Notes: generated by a model not told the origin, from the sequence alone. Counted from the stretch's first letter, positions 9,385 through 19,384 are shown. The stretch: DNA of 64,000 nucleotides from Bacteroides sp. (GCA_023662825.1 JAMPIH010000002.1:124001-188000); one strand, 5' to 3'. Made by a program: numbers and translations.

Positions 9385-10332
9385 ATGAAGAAAATCCTGG
9401 TGACGGGCGGTTCGGGATTTATCGGATCGCATCTGTGCGAAAGGCTGCTCAACGAGGGCAATGAGGTTATCTGTCTGGATAACTTCTTTACGGGACAGAA
9501 AAAAAACGTGGTTCACCTGTTGGACAACCCGTTTTTCGAATTGGTGCGCCATGATGTTACCCAGCCCTATTTCATCGAAGTGGATCAGGTGTATAACCTG
9601 GCCTGTCCGGCTTCGCCCATCCACTACCAGTTCAACCCCATCAAGACGGTAAAGACCTCGGTGATGGGGGCCATCAATATGCTGGGGCTCGCCAAGCGCA
9701 TCAAGGCCCCCATCCTGCAGGCCTCCACGAGCGAGGTGTATGGCGACCCGCATATCCATCCGCAGGTGGAGAGCTATTGGGGAAACGTGAACCCGATAGG
9801 CATCCGTTCCTGCTACGACGAAGGCAAGCGCTGCGCCGAAACGCTGTGTATGGACTACCACCGGCAGAACGGAGTCAAGGTGAAGATTATCCGTATCTTC
9901 AACACCTACGGGCCGCGTATGTTCATGCACGACGGCCGGGTTGTATCCAATTTCGTGGTGCAGGCCCTGCAGAACCAGGATATCACGATATACGGCGACG
10001 GCAGCCAGACCCGCAGTTTCCAGTACGTGGACGATTTGATCGAGGGGATGCTCCGGATGATGGAGACTCCCGATTCGTTTATCGGCCCCGTCAATTTGGG
10101 CAATCCGGGCGAGTTCACGATCAGGCAGTTGGCGGAAACGGTGATCCGTATGACCGGAAGCCGTTCCAGAATCGTCTATCAGCCGCTTCCGGCTGACGAT
10201 CCCACCCAGCGCAAGCCCGACATCTCGTTGGCGAAGGCGCAATTGGACTGGGAACCGAAAATCAGGCTGGAAGAAGGTTTGGCCAAGACCATCGCCTACT
10301 TCGAGAATGAATTGCGCGGGCTTAAGAAATAG
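9385..10332 (+). CDS. UDP-glucuronate decarboxylase (UDP-xylose synthase), extended SDR
   Basis: This 315-aa extended short-chain dehydrogenase has the NAD-binding GGSGFIG at residues 8-14 and the catalytic Tyr144-x3-Lys148 (SCYDEGKR). The conserved [12 protein letters not shown] segment near 71-82 is characteristic of the UDP-xylose synthase branch. It follows ugd directly, supporting the route UDP-glucose to UDP-glucuronate to UDP-xylose for polysaccharide or glycoprotein sugars. A related 4-epimerase is a less likely alternative. Confidence 0.9.
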   Translation: MKKILVTGGSGFIGSHLCERLLNEGNEVICLDNFFTGQKKNVVHLLDNPFFELVRHDVTQPYFIEVDQVYNLACPASPIHYQFNPIKTVKTSVMGAINMLGLAKRIKAPILQASTSEVYGDPHIHPQVESYWGNVNPIGIRSCYDEGKRCAETLCMDYHRQNGVKVKIIRIFNTYGPRMFMHDGRVVSNFVVQALQNQDITIYGDGSQTRSFQYVDDLIEGMLRMMETPDSFIGPVNLGNPGEFTIRQLAETVIRMTGSRSRIVYQPLPADDPTQRKPDISLAKAQLDWEPKIRLEEGLAKTIAYFENELRGLKK

Positions 10333-10361
10333 AGGTTTAACTTTATCCGTAATAAAAAGAC

Positions 10362-11249
10362 ATGGCGGAAAGAATCACGGTATTGGTAACGGGATGTAAC
10401 GGACAGCTCGGCTCGGAATTGCGCCGGCTGGCCAGGGACGCCCGTTGTTCGCATTGCCGTTTTTTGTTTGTGGACAGGGATGTTCTGGATATCTGCAGCC
10501 GTGCGGATGTTCAGAATTACATGAAGATAAACAAGGTGGACCTGGTCGTGAACTGTGCCGCCTACACGGCGGTGGACAAGGCGGAAAACGACCGGGCCTT
10601 GGCTTTTGCCGTAAACAGCGAGGGCGTGTCCATCCTGGCGGAGTCCTGCGTGGAAAGCGATGCCTTTATGATCAACATCTCCACCGACTATGTGTTCGAC
10701 GGCACGGCGCACGAACCCTATACGGAAACCGATGAAGTGAGGCCCATCGGGGTGTACGGGCTTTCCAAACGGGCGGGCGAAAACGCCATGATGGAAAAGG
10801 GCGTGCGCGGAATGATCATACGCACCGCCTGGCTGTATTCGGTTTTCGGCAATAACTTTGTAAAGACGATGTTACGTCTTGGGGAAGAAAAGGACCAGGT
10901 GATGGTGGTGGCAGACCAGCAGGGAACCCCCACTTGGGCGGCCGATCTTGCGGACGCGATTATCCGCATTATCCTGCAGACCGATTTTTCCAAGCGGCAG
11001 GGGCTTGAAATCTATCATTACAGCAATGAGGGCGAATGTTCCTGGTACGAGTTCGCCTCCGCCATCATGCAGATGGCGGGTAAGGACTGCAAGGTGCAGC
11101 CAATCAGCACGGCGGAATATCCCACATCCTGCCGACGGCCGGCCTACAGCGTGTTGGACAAGACGAAAATCAAACAGGAATTCGGCATTGAGATTCCCGA
11201 ATGGGACGATTCCTTGCGGAAGATGCTGGATGACTTGAAGCAACAATAG
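10362..11249 (+). CDS. rfbD: dTDP-4-dehydrorhamnose reductase
   Basis: This 295-aa SDR-family enzyme makes the last step of dTDP-L-rhamnose synthesis. The nucleotide-binding GCNGQLG is at residues 11-17 and the catalytic Tyr132-x3-Lys136 lies in VYGLSKRAGE. It is 29 nt after the UDP-xylose synthase and 7 nt before rsfS. The other rhamnose genes (rfbA, rfbB, rfbC) are absent here, so they must be elsewhere if the pathway is complete. Confidence 0.9.
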   Translation: MAERITVLVTGCNGQLGSELRRLARDARCSHCRFLFVDRDVLDICSRADVQNYMKINKVDLVVNCAAYTAVDKAENDRALAFAVNSEGVSILAESCVESDAFMINISTDYVFDGTAHEPYTETDEVRPIGVYGLSKRAGENAMMEKGVRGMIIRTAWLYSVFGNNFVKTMLRLGEEKDQVMVVADQQGTPTWAADLADAIIRIILQTDFSKRQGLEIYHYSNEGECSWYEFASAIMQMAGKDCKVQPISTAEYPTSCRRPAYSVLDKTKIKQEFGIEIPEWDDSLRKMLDDLKQQ

Positions 11250-11256
11250 ACATTCA

Positions 11257-11631
11257 ATGGCGAAGAAGAAAAATATAGAACCGGACTGGGCCGCCTGCAT
11301 CGCCGATGCGATGGAAGAGAAAAAGGGCGGGAATATCCTCAGCATGGACTTGCGTGGTATTCCCGGCGCTTCTTTCGATTGTTTTGTGGTGTGCGAGGCC
11401 ACTTCGGGTCCGCAGGTGCGGGCGATCGCCGACGGGATAGAGGAGCAGATGTACCTGAAGTTCGGCATAGACCCCTTGCACAAGGAAGGCTATAACAATG
11501 CCGAATGGGTGCTGCTGGATTTCGGCGGCACGGTGGCGCATGTGTTTCTGGACAGCGTGCGCCAGCATTACCGGCTCGAGGAACTCTGGGGGGATTCGGG
11601 CATCAAACATTATAAAGGAGGAAACGAGTAG
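11257..11631 (+). CDS. rsfS: Ribosome silencing factor RsfS
   Basis: This 124-aa protein belongs to the Iojap/RsfS family, which binds ribosomal protein uL14 and blocks subunit joining when nutrients are scarce. The conserved central WVLLDFGGTVAHVFL and the C-terminal YRLEELWGD segments are present. Its stop codon directly abuts the ftsH start, a linkage common in Bacteroidota. Confidence 0.93.
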   Translation: MAKKKNIEPDWAACIADAMEEKKGGNILSMDLRGIPGASFDCFVVCEATSGPQVRAIADGIEEQMYLKFGIDPLHKEGYNNAEWVLLDFGGTVAHVFLDSVRQHYRLEELWGDSGIKHYKGGNE

Positions 11632-13692
11632 ATGAACAGCAATACGAACCGCCCGATGCCGAACAACCCCGGCCAGGGCAAGCGGAAAGGCGGCAGGTTC
11701 AGGGCCATTTATTGGATATACGCCGCATTCCTGGCCTTTTTCCTGTACCTGCAGTTCTCTTCGGGCGGCATGGGGGGGCAGCGCAGTTACGACGCCACCT
11801 GGCATCAGGTGGAGAAGATGCTCAAGAAAGGCGATGTGGAGAATATCGTGGTGGTGAACAACCAGTACGCCGAAGTGTTCCTGAAAACCGACCGCATCTA
11901 TGACGATACCGCGTACGAAGACTTGCGCAGCCCCGACGGACACAGCAACACCAAGTTCTACGTCTATAAATTCCTTACGCTCGAATCGTTTCAGCAGGAT
12001 GTACGCAAGGCCCAATGGGACAGTAAGATGGCCGATACCGTGGGGAAGTCGCCCTCGGCGAAGCAGGCCATTATGGATGCGCCTACCGTGGAACCGGTGC
12101 CCGAAACGCGCAAGGGCTTTTGGGAAAACAGCCTGTTCTCGATGCTAATCTGGATTGTATTCTCCATTTTGCTGATGATGTGGATATTCCGGGGAGTGGG
12201 ACGGAACGCGATGGGCGGCCCCGGCGGCATGGGCATGTTCAGTTTCGGAAAATCCAAGGCGCAGCTGTACGATAAGGACACCAAGGTGAACACCACATTC
12301 AAGGATGTGGCGGGTTTGGACGAAGCCAAGGAAGAAATCATGGAAATCGTGGATTTCCTGAAAAATCCCAAGCGTTACACCTCTTTGGGCGGAAAGATTC
12401 CCAAGGGGGCGTTGCTCGTAGGTCCTCCGGGAACGGGCAAGACCCTGCTGGCCAAGGCCGTGGCGGGCGAGGCCCAGGTGCCGTTCTTCTCCATTTCGGG
12501 TTCGGACTTCGTGGAAATGTTCGTGGGGGTGGGAGCCTCACGGGTGCGCGACCTGTTCAAGAGCGCCAAGGAAAAGGCCCCCTGCATTATCTTTATAGAT
12601 GAAATCGACGCCATCGGGCGCGCCCGTGGCAAGAACTCGTTTACGGGCGGCAACGACGAGCGCGAGAATACACTCAACCAGTTGCTTACCGAAATGGACG
12701 GTTTCGGCAGCAACAGCGGGGTCATTATCCTGGCGGCCACCAACCGTGCCGAGATATTGGACCGGGCCTTGCTGCGGCCGGGGCGTTTCGACCGCCAGAT
12801 CAACGTGGAACTGCCCGAACTGGAGGAACGCAAGGCCATCTTCAAGGTGCACTTGAAGCCGATCAAGCTCAGCGAAAGCGTGGATGTGGATTTCTTAGCC
12901 AAGCAGACACCTGGTTTTTCGGGCGCCGACATCGCCAACGTATGCAACGAAGCGGCCCTGATCGCCGCCCGCCGCAAGAAACAGCAGGTGGAGAAACAGG
13001 ATTTCCTGGATGCCATAGACCGTATCGTGGGCGGATTGGAACGCCGGAGCAAGATTATCTCGGCCGACGAAAAGAAGGTTATCGCCTATCATGAGGCCGG
13101 ACATGCGGCGGTAAGCTGGATGCTGCCCAACGCACATCCCTTGGTTAAGGTAACGATTGTGCCGCGCGGCAAATCGCTGGGGGCAGCCTGGTATCTGCCC
13201 GAAGAACGTCAGATCACCACCCTGGAGCAGATGCAGGACGAGATGAAGGCCACCTTGGGCGGCCGGGCCTCGGAAGAGGTGGTGTTCGGACAGATTTCCA
13301 CCGGAGCCTTGAACGATTTGGAAAAGGTGACCAAGCAGGCCTATGCGATGGTGGCCTATTACGGCATGAACGACAAGGTGGGCACCTTGAGTTATTACGA
13401 TTCGAGCGGCGAGCAGGAATTTGCGTTCGGCAAGCCGTACAGCGAGCAGACGGCGGAAACCATCGATGCCGAGGTTCGCGCGCTGATAGCCTCCGCTTAC
13501 GGAGAGGCCAAGCGTATCCTGTGCGAGAACCGCGAGAAGCTGGACAGGCTGGCGGCCTTGCTGATAGAACGGGAAGTGATGTTCCGCGAGGATCTGGAAG
13601 AGATATTCGGCAAACGTCCCGGAGAAGAAACCGCCGCGAAGGCCGAAGCCAAGCCGGAATACCCGAAAGAAGAAACCCCTACGCAGGCATAG
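11632..13692 (+). CDS. ftsH: ATP-dependent zinc metalloprotease FtsH
   Basis: This 686-aa membrane protease degrades misfolded membrane proteins and short-lived regulators. Two transmembrane helices (about 26-41 and 169-186) flank a periplasmic domain. The AAA domain has Walker A GPPGTGKT at 264-271 and Walker B with FIDEID at 321-326. The zinc site HEAGH is at 487-491. The acidic, Glu/Ala-rich C-terminal tail is short. It starts immediately after the rsfS stop codon. Confidence 0.96.
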   Translation: MNSNTNRPMPNNPGQGKRKGGRFRAIYWIYAAFLAFFLYLQFSSGGMGGQRSYDATWHQVEKMLKKGDVENIVVVNNQYAEVFLKTDRIYDDTAYEDLRSPDGHSNTKFYVYKFLTLESFQQDVRKAQWDSKMADTVGKSPSAKQAIMDAPTVEPVPETRKGFWENSLFSMLIWIVFSILLMMWIFRGVGRNAMGGPGGMGMFSFGKSKAQLYDKDTKVNTTFKDVAGLDEAKEEIMEIVDFLKNPKRYTSLGGKIPKGALLVGPPGTGKTLLAKAVAGEAQVPFFSISGSDFVEMFVGVGASRVRDLFKSAKEKAPCIIFIDEIDAIGRARGKNSFTGGNDERENTLNQLLTEMDGFGSNSGVIILAATNRAEILDRALLRPGRFDRQINVELPELEERKAIFKVHLKPIKLSESVDVDFLAKQTPGFSGADIANVCNEAALIAARRKKQQVEKQDFLDAIDRIVGGLERRSKIISADEKKVIAYHEAGHAAVSWMLPNAHPLVKVTIVPRGKSLGAAWYLPEERQITTLEQMQDEMKATLGGRASEEVVFGQISTGALNDLEKVTKQAYAMVAYYGMNDKVGTLSYYDSSGEQEFAFGKPYSEQTAETIDAEVRALIASAYGEAKRILCENREKLDRLAALLIEREVMFREDLEEIFGKRPGEETAAKAEAKPEYPKEETPTQA

Positions 13693-13693
13693 T

Positions 13694-14341
13694 ATGGACT
13701 CCATGCAGGAAATAACCCCGAAAGAACGCATCCTGAAGCGTATCCGCGAGGCGCTCACCGCCGCACCGGTAACGGTAAAGCGGGCCATCGACCTGGACAG
13801 TTCGGTCTTCGTACCTGCCGGCGCGACCCTGGATGTGGTGTTCGCGGAGAATTTCGTGCACCGGGGCGGCCGCTTCGTGTATTGCGAGAATATGGAGGAA
13901 GCCGTGCAGTCCCTGCAGTTCCTGGCGCAGGACAACCAGTGGCACGGCCATATCTTCTGCCATGACGAATCGGTGGAACCCATCCTGCAATGGGCGGGTA
14001 TCACCTATGGAAAGGACGCCTTGGACGGCGTGCTCAAAAGCGTGGGGATCTGTGCCTGCCGTTGCCTGATCGCCAACGACGGGAGCATTCTTTTCGATGC
14101 ATCTTCGGCCGGCCGGCGGATCTTCGCCCAGGCCGACACCATCGTGTTCGTTGCATTGAGCGAACAGATACTTCCCGATTTGCGCACGTTCTGGAAAGTC
14201 CGCAAACCCGGAGATATGCCGTCCATGACCTCGCTCTGGACAGGATTGAGTCATTTCGTGGATGTGGACGGAACGCCTGTTCCCGGCTATGGCCCGAGGC
14301 AGGTCTATTTAGTGTTGATCGATCAGATGGAGGAAGCATGA
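13694..14341 (+). CDS. LUD-domain (LutC/YkgG-type) protein
   Basis: This 215-aa protein belongs to the LUD family that includes LutC of the lactate-utilisation complex. The N-terminal TPKERILKRIREAL and the C-terminal region with PSMTSLWTGLSHFVDVDGTP fit the family. There are no lutA or lutB genes here, so it is an orphan. The position between ftsH and cdsA recurs in Bacteroidota, and its true role in that setting is not established. The stop overlaps the cdsA start by ATGA. Confidence 0.8.
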   Translation: MDSMQEITPKERILKRIREALTAAPVTVKRAIDLDSSVFVPAGATLDVVFAENFVHRGGRFVYCENMEEAVQSLQFLAQDNQWHGHIFCHDESVEPILQWAGITYGKDALDGVLKSVGICACRCLIANDGSILFDASSAGRRIFAQADTIVFVALSEQILPDLRTFWKVRKPGDMPSMTSLWTGLSHFVDVDGTPVPGYGPRQVYLVLIDQMEEA

Positions 14342-14970
14342 GCGAGCTGTTGAAACGTACCTTGACCGGAGCGGCCGTTGTGGCAGCCATCGTGGGCGCG
14401 GCCTTGGCCGGAGAGCTTTTCCTGCTGGGTCTGCTGTGCCTGTTGTGGATTTTCTGCTGCGTGGAGATTTCGCGTCTCTGCGCCACGGGATGGGGCAAGG
14501 CAGTCGGCGTGCTTTATGTAACGCTCGGTTGGTTCTGTGTATGGCTGCTGGATGTAATGATGCGTGCCTACGGACTGATCGGTTTCTTTGTGTTGATTTG
14601 GTGTTCCGATATATTCGCCTACCTTACGGGAAGCCTTTGGGGTAAGCATAAGCTGTGTCCGAAGATTTCGCCGTCCAAGACATGGGAAGGCGCGGTGGGC
14701 GGCTTTTTGTTCGCCATGCTGTTCGCTTCCCTCTGGAAAATGTTCTTTCTGCCCGGCACAGGCAGCCTGCGCTGGCTGGTGTTCTCGGTGTTCACTATCG
14801 TGGCGGGCATGGCGGGCGATTTGTTGGAGTCGAAACTCAAGCGTAAGGCGGGCGTCAAGGATTCGGGCTCGTTCCTGCCTGGACACGGCGGCATGATGGA
14901 CCGTTTCGACAGCGTTCTGCTGGCCGCGCCCGTGGCTTCGCTCATATGGTTTATCTTGAATCTGTTTTAG
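14338..14970 (+). CDS. cdsA: Phosphatidate cytidylyltransferase (CDP-diglyceride synthase)
   Basis: This 210-aa multi-pass membrane enzyme activates phosphatidic acid with CTP to CDP-diacylglycerol. The family signature is complete near the C-terminus: S-K-x-KR-x4-KD-x-G followed by PGHGGMMDRFDS. SPSKTWEGAVGG lies about 60 residues earlier. The start at 14338 is chosen because it forms an ATGA overlap with the LUD gene and begins right before the first helix. At 210 aa it is shorter than many homologues (about 270 aa), with fewer N-terminal helices. psd follows after 1 nt. Confidence 0.9.
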   Translation: MSELLKRTLTGAAVVAAIVGAALAGELFLLGLLCLLWIFCCVEISRLCATGWGKAVGVLYVTLGWFCVWLLDVMMRAYGLIGFFVLIWCSDIFAYLTGSLWGKHKLCPKISPSKTWEGAVGGFLFAMLFASLWKMFFLPGTGSLRWLVFSVFTIVAGMAGDLLESKLKRKAGVKDSGSFLPGHGGMMDRFDSVLLAAPVASLIWFILNLF

Positions 14971-14971
14971 C

Positions 14972-15643
14972 ATGGCAGGCTATTATTTGCATAAAGAAGG
15001 TACCAACAGTATCCTTTGGGTTACGTTGCTGATGTTCCTTACCGGAACCTTGGCGTTTATGGAAGGCGGAAAACATTGGCTGCTTTGGCCGTTGTGGGGG
15101 CTCTGTATCGTGCTGTGGGCCATCGTGGTGTTCTTTTTCAGGATGCCGAGACGGGAACACGCTGATTCCGGCCCGCACCGTCTGCTTTCGCCTGCCGACG
15201 GTAAGGTCGTGGATATCGCCCAGGTGGACGAACCGGAATATTTTTCGGGTCCCTGCACCAAGATATCGGTATTCATGTCGCCCGTCAACGTGCATGTGAA
15301 CCGTTACCCGGTATCGGGCAAGGTGGTTTACTGCCGTTACCATGCTGGCAAGTATCTGGTGGCCTGGCACGAGAAGTCTTCGGTCTTGAACGAGCGGAAC
15401 ACGGTGGTTATCAGGACACCGCAGGGTCAGGAAGTGCTGGTTCGGCAGATAGCCGGCGCGGTGGCGCGGCGCATCGTGCCCTATGCCAAGGTGGGTATGG
15501 AGGTGTCGGCCGCCGAGGAACTCGGCTTCATCAAGTTCGGTTCGCGCGTGGATCTGTTTTTCCCCGCCAAGGCCGATATCAAGGTAACCAAGGACCAAAA
15601 GGTAAAGGGCGGCCTCAGCGTGCTGGCGGAACTTGCCGACTAA
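14972..15643 (+). CDS. psd: Phosphatidylserine decarboxylase proenzyme
   Basis: This 223-aa protein belongs to the short, archaeal/Bacteroidota-type decarboxylase group. Two N-terminal hydrophobic helices (about 13-55) are followed by the catalytic domain. The predicted self-cleavage site that creates the pyruvoyl cofactor is Gly190-Ser191 (in IKFGSRVDLF), and LLSPADGKV at 71-79 is also conserved. It converts phosphatidylserine to phosphatidylethanolamine and is coupled to cdsA. Its stop codon overlaps the convergent uvrC stop. Confidence 0.92.
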   Translation: MAGYYLHKEGTNSILWVTLLMFLTGTLAFMEGGKHWLLWPLWGLCIVLWAIVVFFFRMPRREHADSGPHRLLSPADGKVVDIAQVDEPEYFSGPCTKISVFMSPVNVHVNRYPVSGKVVYCRYHAGKYLVAWHEKSSVLNERNTVVIRTPQGQEVLVRQIAGAVARRIVPYAKVGMEVSAAEELGFIKFGSRVDLFFPAKADIKVTKDQKVKGGLSVLAELAD

Positions 15644-17436
15644 GCGTGGAAATGATTCCACACCAGTTCGGCCTTGGCCTTGCCCACACAGGCCTGTAAT
15701 TCTTCCAAGGGCGTTTCCTTTATTTTCTTTACCGAGTGGAAATAGTGCAGCAGTACGGAGGCTGTGTCGGCGCCGATCCCCTTGATTTCGGTGAGTTCGG
15801 TCTTGATCAATCCCTTGAGATGGCGTTTCCGGTAATGGGTTATGCCGAAGCGGTGCGCTTCGTCGCGTAGCAGCTGGATATGGCGCAGCGCCTCCGATTT
15901 CTTGTCCAACAGCAGCGGGATCGGATCGCCCGGCTTGTAGATTTCTTCCAGACGTTCGGCGATGCCGATCAGGAACACATCTTTCTCGATGCCCAATTCC
16001 GACAGCACCTTGTAGGCCGACGAGATCTGCCCCTTGCCGCCGTCCACGATAATGAGCTGGGGCAGGGGCTGCCCCTCGGCGATAAGCCGTCCGTAGTGTC
16101 GGGAAAAGACTTCCTCCATCGTGGCGTAGTCGTTGGCGCCCTGTACGGTACGGATGTTGAAATGGCGGTAATCCCGTTTGGAAAGCTTGCCGTTGCGGCT
16201 CACCGTCATGGCTCCCACCGGATAGTCGCCCTCGAAGTTCGAGTTGTCGAAACATTCTATGTGCAGCGGCAGTTTCTCCATCCCCAGGGCCTTCTGCAGC
16301 TGTGCCATCAGCTCCTTGCCGCGGCGGTCGGGGTCGGTAAGGTCCATGCGCTTGGATTTCTCCAGGATAAAGTACTCGATGTTCTGCAGCGAAAGATCCA
16401 GCAGTTTCTTTTTATCCCCCATCTGGGGCACGGTGCACTTGAGCGTCTTCAGTTCGAACGAAGGCTGGAAGGGCAGGATTATTTCGGGTGCCTTGCTGTC
16501 GAATTGCTGCCGGAACTCCACGATGGCCTGTTCGAGCAGGTCGGCGGGCGTCTCGTCCAGTTTTTTCTTCACCTCGATGGTATGCGCCTGGATCACCCGG
16601 CCGTCCACCACACGCAAGTAGTTGAAGTAGATGCTCTGTCCATCTTCTTTGGTGCCCAGCACGTCCAGATCCGACAGGCTCGGGTTCACCACCGTGGATT
16701 TGCTCTGGTATTTCTGCAGCAGTTCAATCTTGACCTTGAAGAGTTGGGCTTTCTTGAAGTCCAAGGCCTCGGCCGCCTGCATCATCTGCCGGGTCAGCGA
16801 TTGCAGTACAGGCGTGATATGCCCCCGTATCAGGGCCTTTATCTGGCTTATCTGTTCGTTGTATTCATCCCGGGTCTGCAATCCCTGGCAAGGGCCGGTG
16901 CAGCGTTTCATGTGGTATTCTAAACAGAGCCGCACTTTCTTGCCCGCGATGCTGTTCTCGTCCAGGCGGTGGCGACAGGTGCGCAGGGGGTATATCTCGT
17001 GAATGATTTCCAGCAGTGTGTTGAGCGTCTTAACCGAGGGGTAGGGACCGAAATACACCGAACCGTCCTGCACGATGCGGCGGGTTGGGAAAAGCCTCGG
17101 AAACTCCTCGTTCGACAGGCAGAGCCAGGGATAGGTCTTGTCGTCTTTGAGCAGGATGTTGTAGCGGGGCTTGTTGCGCTTTATCAGGTTGTTCTCGAGC
17201 AGCAGCGCGTCGGCCTCGGTATCCACCACGATATATTCCAGCCGCCTTACTTTCCTCACCAAGGCCAGCACCTTGCCCTCGTGCTCTCGGTTGAAGTACG
17301 AATTGACCCGCCGTTTCAGGTTCTTGGCCTTGCCCACGTAGATAAGCTCGTCATCCTCGTCGAAATACTGATAGACGCCAGGCCTGTCGGGCAGTATGCC
17401 CAAGGTTTGCTTCAATTCTTCGGGAATCGTGATCAT
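15640..17436 (-). CDS. uvrC: UvrABC excinuclease subunit C
   Basis: This 598-aa protein makes both incisions in nucleotide-excision repair. The N-terminal GIY-YIG domain (RPGVYQYFDEDDELIYVGKAKNLK, split here as RPGVYQYF and YVGKAKNLKRR) is followed by the UVR helical motif, the RNase H-like endonuclease domain (ECFDNSNFEG, IVDGGKGQ) and a C-terminal helix-hairpin-helix (ELTEIKGIGADTA). Length is normal. It is convergent with psd and divergent from the MbnP-like gene. Confidence 0.95.
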   Translation of the reverse strand: MITIPEELKQTLGILPDRPGVYQYFDEDDELIYVGKAKNLKRRVNSYFNREHEGKVLALVRKVRRLEYIVVDTEADALLLENNLIKRNKPRYNILLKDDKTYPWLCLSNEEFPRLFPTRRIVQDGSVYFGPYPSVKTLNTLLEIIHEIYPLRTCRHRLDENSIAGKKVRLCLEYHMKRCTGPCQGLQTRDEYNEQISQIKALIRGHITPVLQSLTRQMMQAAEALDFKKAQLFKVKIELLQKYQSKSTVVNPSLSDLDVLGTKEDGQSIYFNYLRVVDGRVIQAHTIEVKKKLDETPADLLEQAIVEFRQQFDSKAPEIILPFQPSFELKTLKCTVPQMGDKKKLLDLSLQNIEYFILEKSKRMDLTDPDRRGKELMAQLQKALGMEKLPLHIECFDNSNFEGDYPVGAMTVSRNGKLSKRDYRHFNIRTVQGANDYATMEEVFSRHYGRLIAEGQPLPQLIIVDGGKGQISSAYKVLSELGIEKDVFLIGIAERLEEIYKPGDPIPLLLDKKSEALRHIQLLRDEAHRFGITHYRKRHLKGLIKTELTEIKGIGADTASVLLHYFHSVKKIKETPLEELQACVGKAKAELVWNHFHA

Positions 17437-17464
17437 ATGCGGACCGCCTTGGAATTTTATCCCG

Positions 17465-17502
17465 CGAAGATAAGGAAGATAGGGCAGAATTGCATAACTT
17501 CG
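17465..17502. promoter_or_regulatory. Divergent promoter pair between uvrC and the MbnP-like gene
   Basis: The 72-bp intergenic region holds a minus-strand TATCTTCG (17465-17472) about 28 nt before uvrC. A plus-strand TAACTTCG (17495-17502) lies 6 nt before the MbnP-like start. Both differ from TAnnTTTG only at the seventh base. The plus-strand spacing implies a very short or absent 5' leader. Confidence 0.4.
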
Positions 17503-17508
17503 CAGGTT

Positions 17509-18261
17509 ATGAAAACTTCGCGTGGATTACAGACGGTACTGCCTTTGGCTTTATGTCTGCTGCTTGGATGTATGGCTTCCTGCAAGAAGGATGGCATGCG
17601 CGGCAAGGTGGCCTTCACTTTCGGGTTTACTTTCGATGGCGAGCCCTTGAATTTTGATACTGAATGTTATACGATTTCCTCCGGGAATGTGCTGCGGTTC
17701 GACAACATACAGTATTTCGTGTCCGACCCGGTGTTCGTGAACAGCAACGGGGAACGCCGGGGCTTTACCGAAGAAAGCGACCGCGTGCATTACGTGGATT
17801 CGGATATTCCGTCCACGCTGCAGTGGAATCTTGACGGGAAACTGGAGGCCGACGTATATGAGTACGTGGAATTCGTATATGGCCTGGCTGAGTCCTACAA
17901 CCAATCGGGACATTTCTCCGACGCGCCCGAAAGCCTGATGTTCTGGCCCGACGCGATGGGGGGCGGCTACCATCACCTTAAACTGAACGGCTGGTATGCG
18001 CCCGATGCTGCCGATACCGCGTTCTATCCCTTCGGCTTCCATGCGGGTACGGACACCAATGCGGTGTGTCTGCGCGACACCCTGCGCCTTTTCCTTACCG
18101 ACGGACTTACCAAGACCCTTACGCTCAACATGGAGGTGGCCAACTGGTTCAATCGTCCGAATGTATGGGATTTCGAGGAATTCGGAGGCTCGGTGATGCA
18201 GAACCCGAAGGCTCAATTGTTCATTAAAGAAAACGCGCGCGATGTCTTTTCGATTCGATAA
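17509..18261 (+). CDS. MbnP-like lipoprotein
   Basis: This 250-aa protein begins with a lipoprotein signal ending in a Cys (GCMASC; either Cys could be the lipidated one). The mature part matches the general pattern of the MbnP family: an early strand pair (FTFGFTFDGEPLNF), then RFDNIQYFVSDPVF and a later Gly/His stretch (GGGYHHLKLNGWY). MbnP proteins are partners of MauG-like di-heme enzymes (MbnH) that oxidise a Trp of MbnP. The next gene encodes such an enzyme and overlaps this one by 20 nt. Several Trp residues are present (for example in LQWNLDG, FWPDAMG, NGWYAP). The start at 17509 is set by the signal peptide. Confidence 0.75.
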   Translation: MKTSRGLQTVLPLALCLLLGCMASCKKDGMRGKVAFTFGFTFDGEPLNFDTECYTISSGNVLRFDNIQYFVSDPVFVNSNGERRGFTEESDRVHYVDSDIPSTLQWNLDGKLEADVYEYVEFVYGLAESYNQSGHFSDAPESLMFWPDAMGGGYHHLKLNGWYAPDAADTAFYPFGFHAGTDTNAVCLRDTLRLFLTDGLTKTLTLNMEVANWFNRPNVWDFEEFGGSVMQNPKAQLFIKENARDVFSIR

Positions 18262-19384
18262 ACTCTTGCTGTTGCCCTTGCTGGCCCTGCTGGCGGTTTC
18301 GTGCTATATCGAAAGCCCCGGGAAACCGGCCGGGGTGCACTATATAGACTGGTCTCAGCCGCCGTATTTCCCCACTGCCAACAATATCCCGGCCAACAAC
18401 CGGCTCTCCACCGAAGGCGTGCTGCTGGGCCGGTACCTGTTCTACGACTACCGTATCGGAGGCAAGCGCGATGCCGATTCCCTGCTCTCGTGTGCCTTCT
18501 GCCATAAACAGGAGTACGGCTTCGACGCGGGGGCGGACAACAACCGCCTTGGAAACGGCGGAATGCGCGGGGCAGCAGGACTTTACACGGCACACGTGCC
18601 GCTTCCCTTGGTCAATGTAGCCTACAACATACGCGGTCTGGGCTGGACTTCCACCCTCGAATATCCGCAAGGCACGCTGGAAACCCTGATCGCCAACACC
18701 CTGCTCGACAGCGCCGAGTTCGCCGCCTCCAAAGAGGATATCGTGGACAGGGTCGCCTCCATCGAGATGTATCCGCCCTTGTTCAACGCCGCTTTCGGAA
18801 CCCCCACGGTAACCTTCGACCGTATCTGCATGGCCTTGGCGCAGTTCGTGCGTTCGTTGGTGTCCTCGCAAAGCAAGTTCGACCGCTACGTGCGCGGCGA
18901 GCTTCAGTTGAGCGACAAGGAAATGAAAGGCTACGTGCTCTTCACCACCGAGGAAGGCGCCGACTGCTTTCACTGCCACGGCGGAAACGGAAATATGCTC
19001 TTTACCACCTACGACAACCTGATCAACGGCCTCGACGCGCCGGAACACTTTACCGACCCTCACGACCGTTTTTCCGTTACAGGCAAGGAGGCCGACCGTG
19101 GGGCATACCGGGTTCCCACGCTCCGAAACATCGCCTACACGGCGCCCTATATGCACGACGGACGTTTCTCCACCTTGGACGAAGTGATCGACCAATACAG
19201 CGAGAACGTGCAGTATTCCCCCTGCATATCGCCCCTCATGCACCACGTAAAGGCGGGGGGCGTTCAGCTTACAGAGGGCGAGAAAGAATGCCTCAAGGCC
19301 TTTCTTCTCACCTTGGGGGATGAAGCCTTTATAAACAATCCCGAATTTTCGGATCCTTTCGTACAAGACACACTGCTGCCATGA
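18242..19384 (+). CDS. Di-heme cytochrome c peroxidase / MbnH-MauG family lipoprotein
   Basis: This 380-aa exported protein has a lipoprotein signal with Cys21 (LAVSC). There are two c-type heme sites, CAFCH at 84-88 and CFHCH at 242-246, which is the layout of bacterial di-heme peroxidases and MauG/MbnH. The C-terminal segment YRVPTLRNIAYTAPYMHDGR is typical of the family. Because it overlaps an MbnP-like gene, post-translational oxidation of that partner is a more specific guess than peroxide removal. Its stop overlaps the ABC-F start by 4 nt. Confidence 0.85.
   Translation: MSFRFDKLLLLPLLALLAVSCYIESPGKPAGVHYIDWSQPPYFPTANNIPANNRLSTEGVLLGRYLFYDYRIGGKRDADSLLSCAFCHKQEYGFDAGADNNRLGNGGMRGAAGLYTAHVPLPLVNVAYNIRGLGWTSTLEYPQGTLETLIANTLLDSAEFAASKEDIVDRVASIEMYPPLFNAAFGTPTVTFDRICMALAQFVRSLVSSQSKFDRYVRGELQLSDKEMKGYVLFTTEEGADCFHCHGGNGNMLFTTYDNLINGLDAPEHFTDPHDRFSVTGKEADRGAYRVPTLRNIAYTAPYMHDGRFSTLDEVIDQYSENVQYSPCISPLMHHVKAGGVQLTEGEKECLKAFLLTLGDEAFINNPEFSDPFVQDTLLP

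Noticed and set aside
13694-14341. Complete lactate-utilisation operon (lutABC).
   Set aside because: Only a LutC-like gene is present; the neighbours are ftsH and cdsA.
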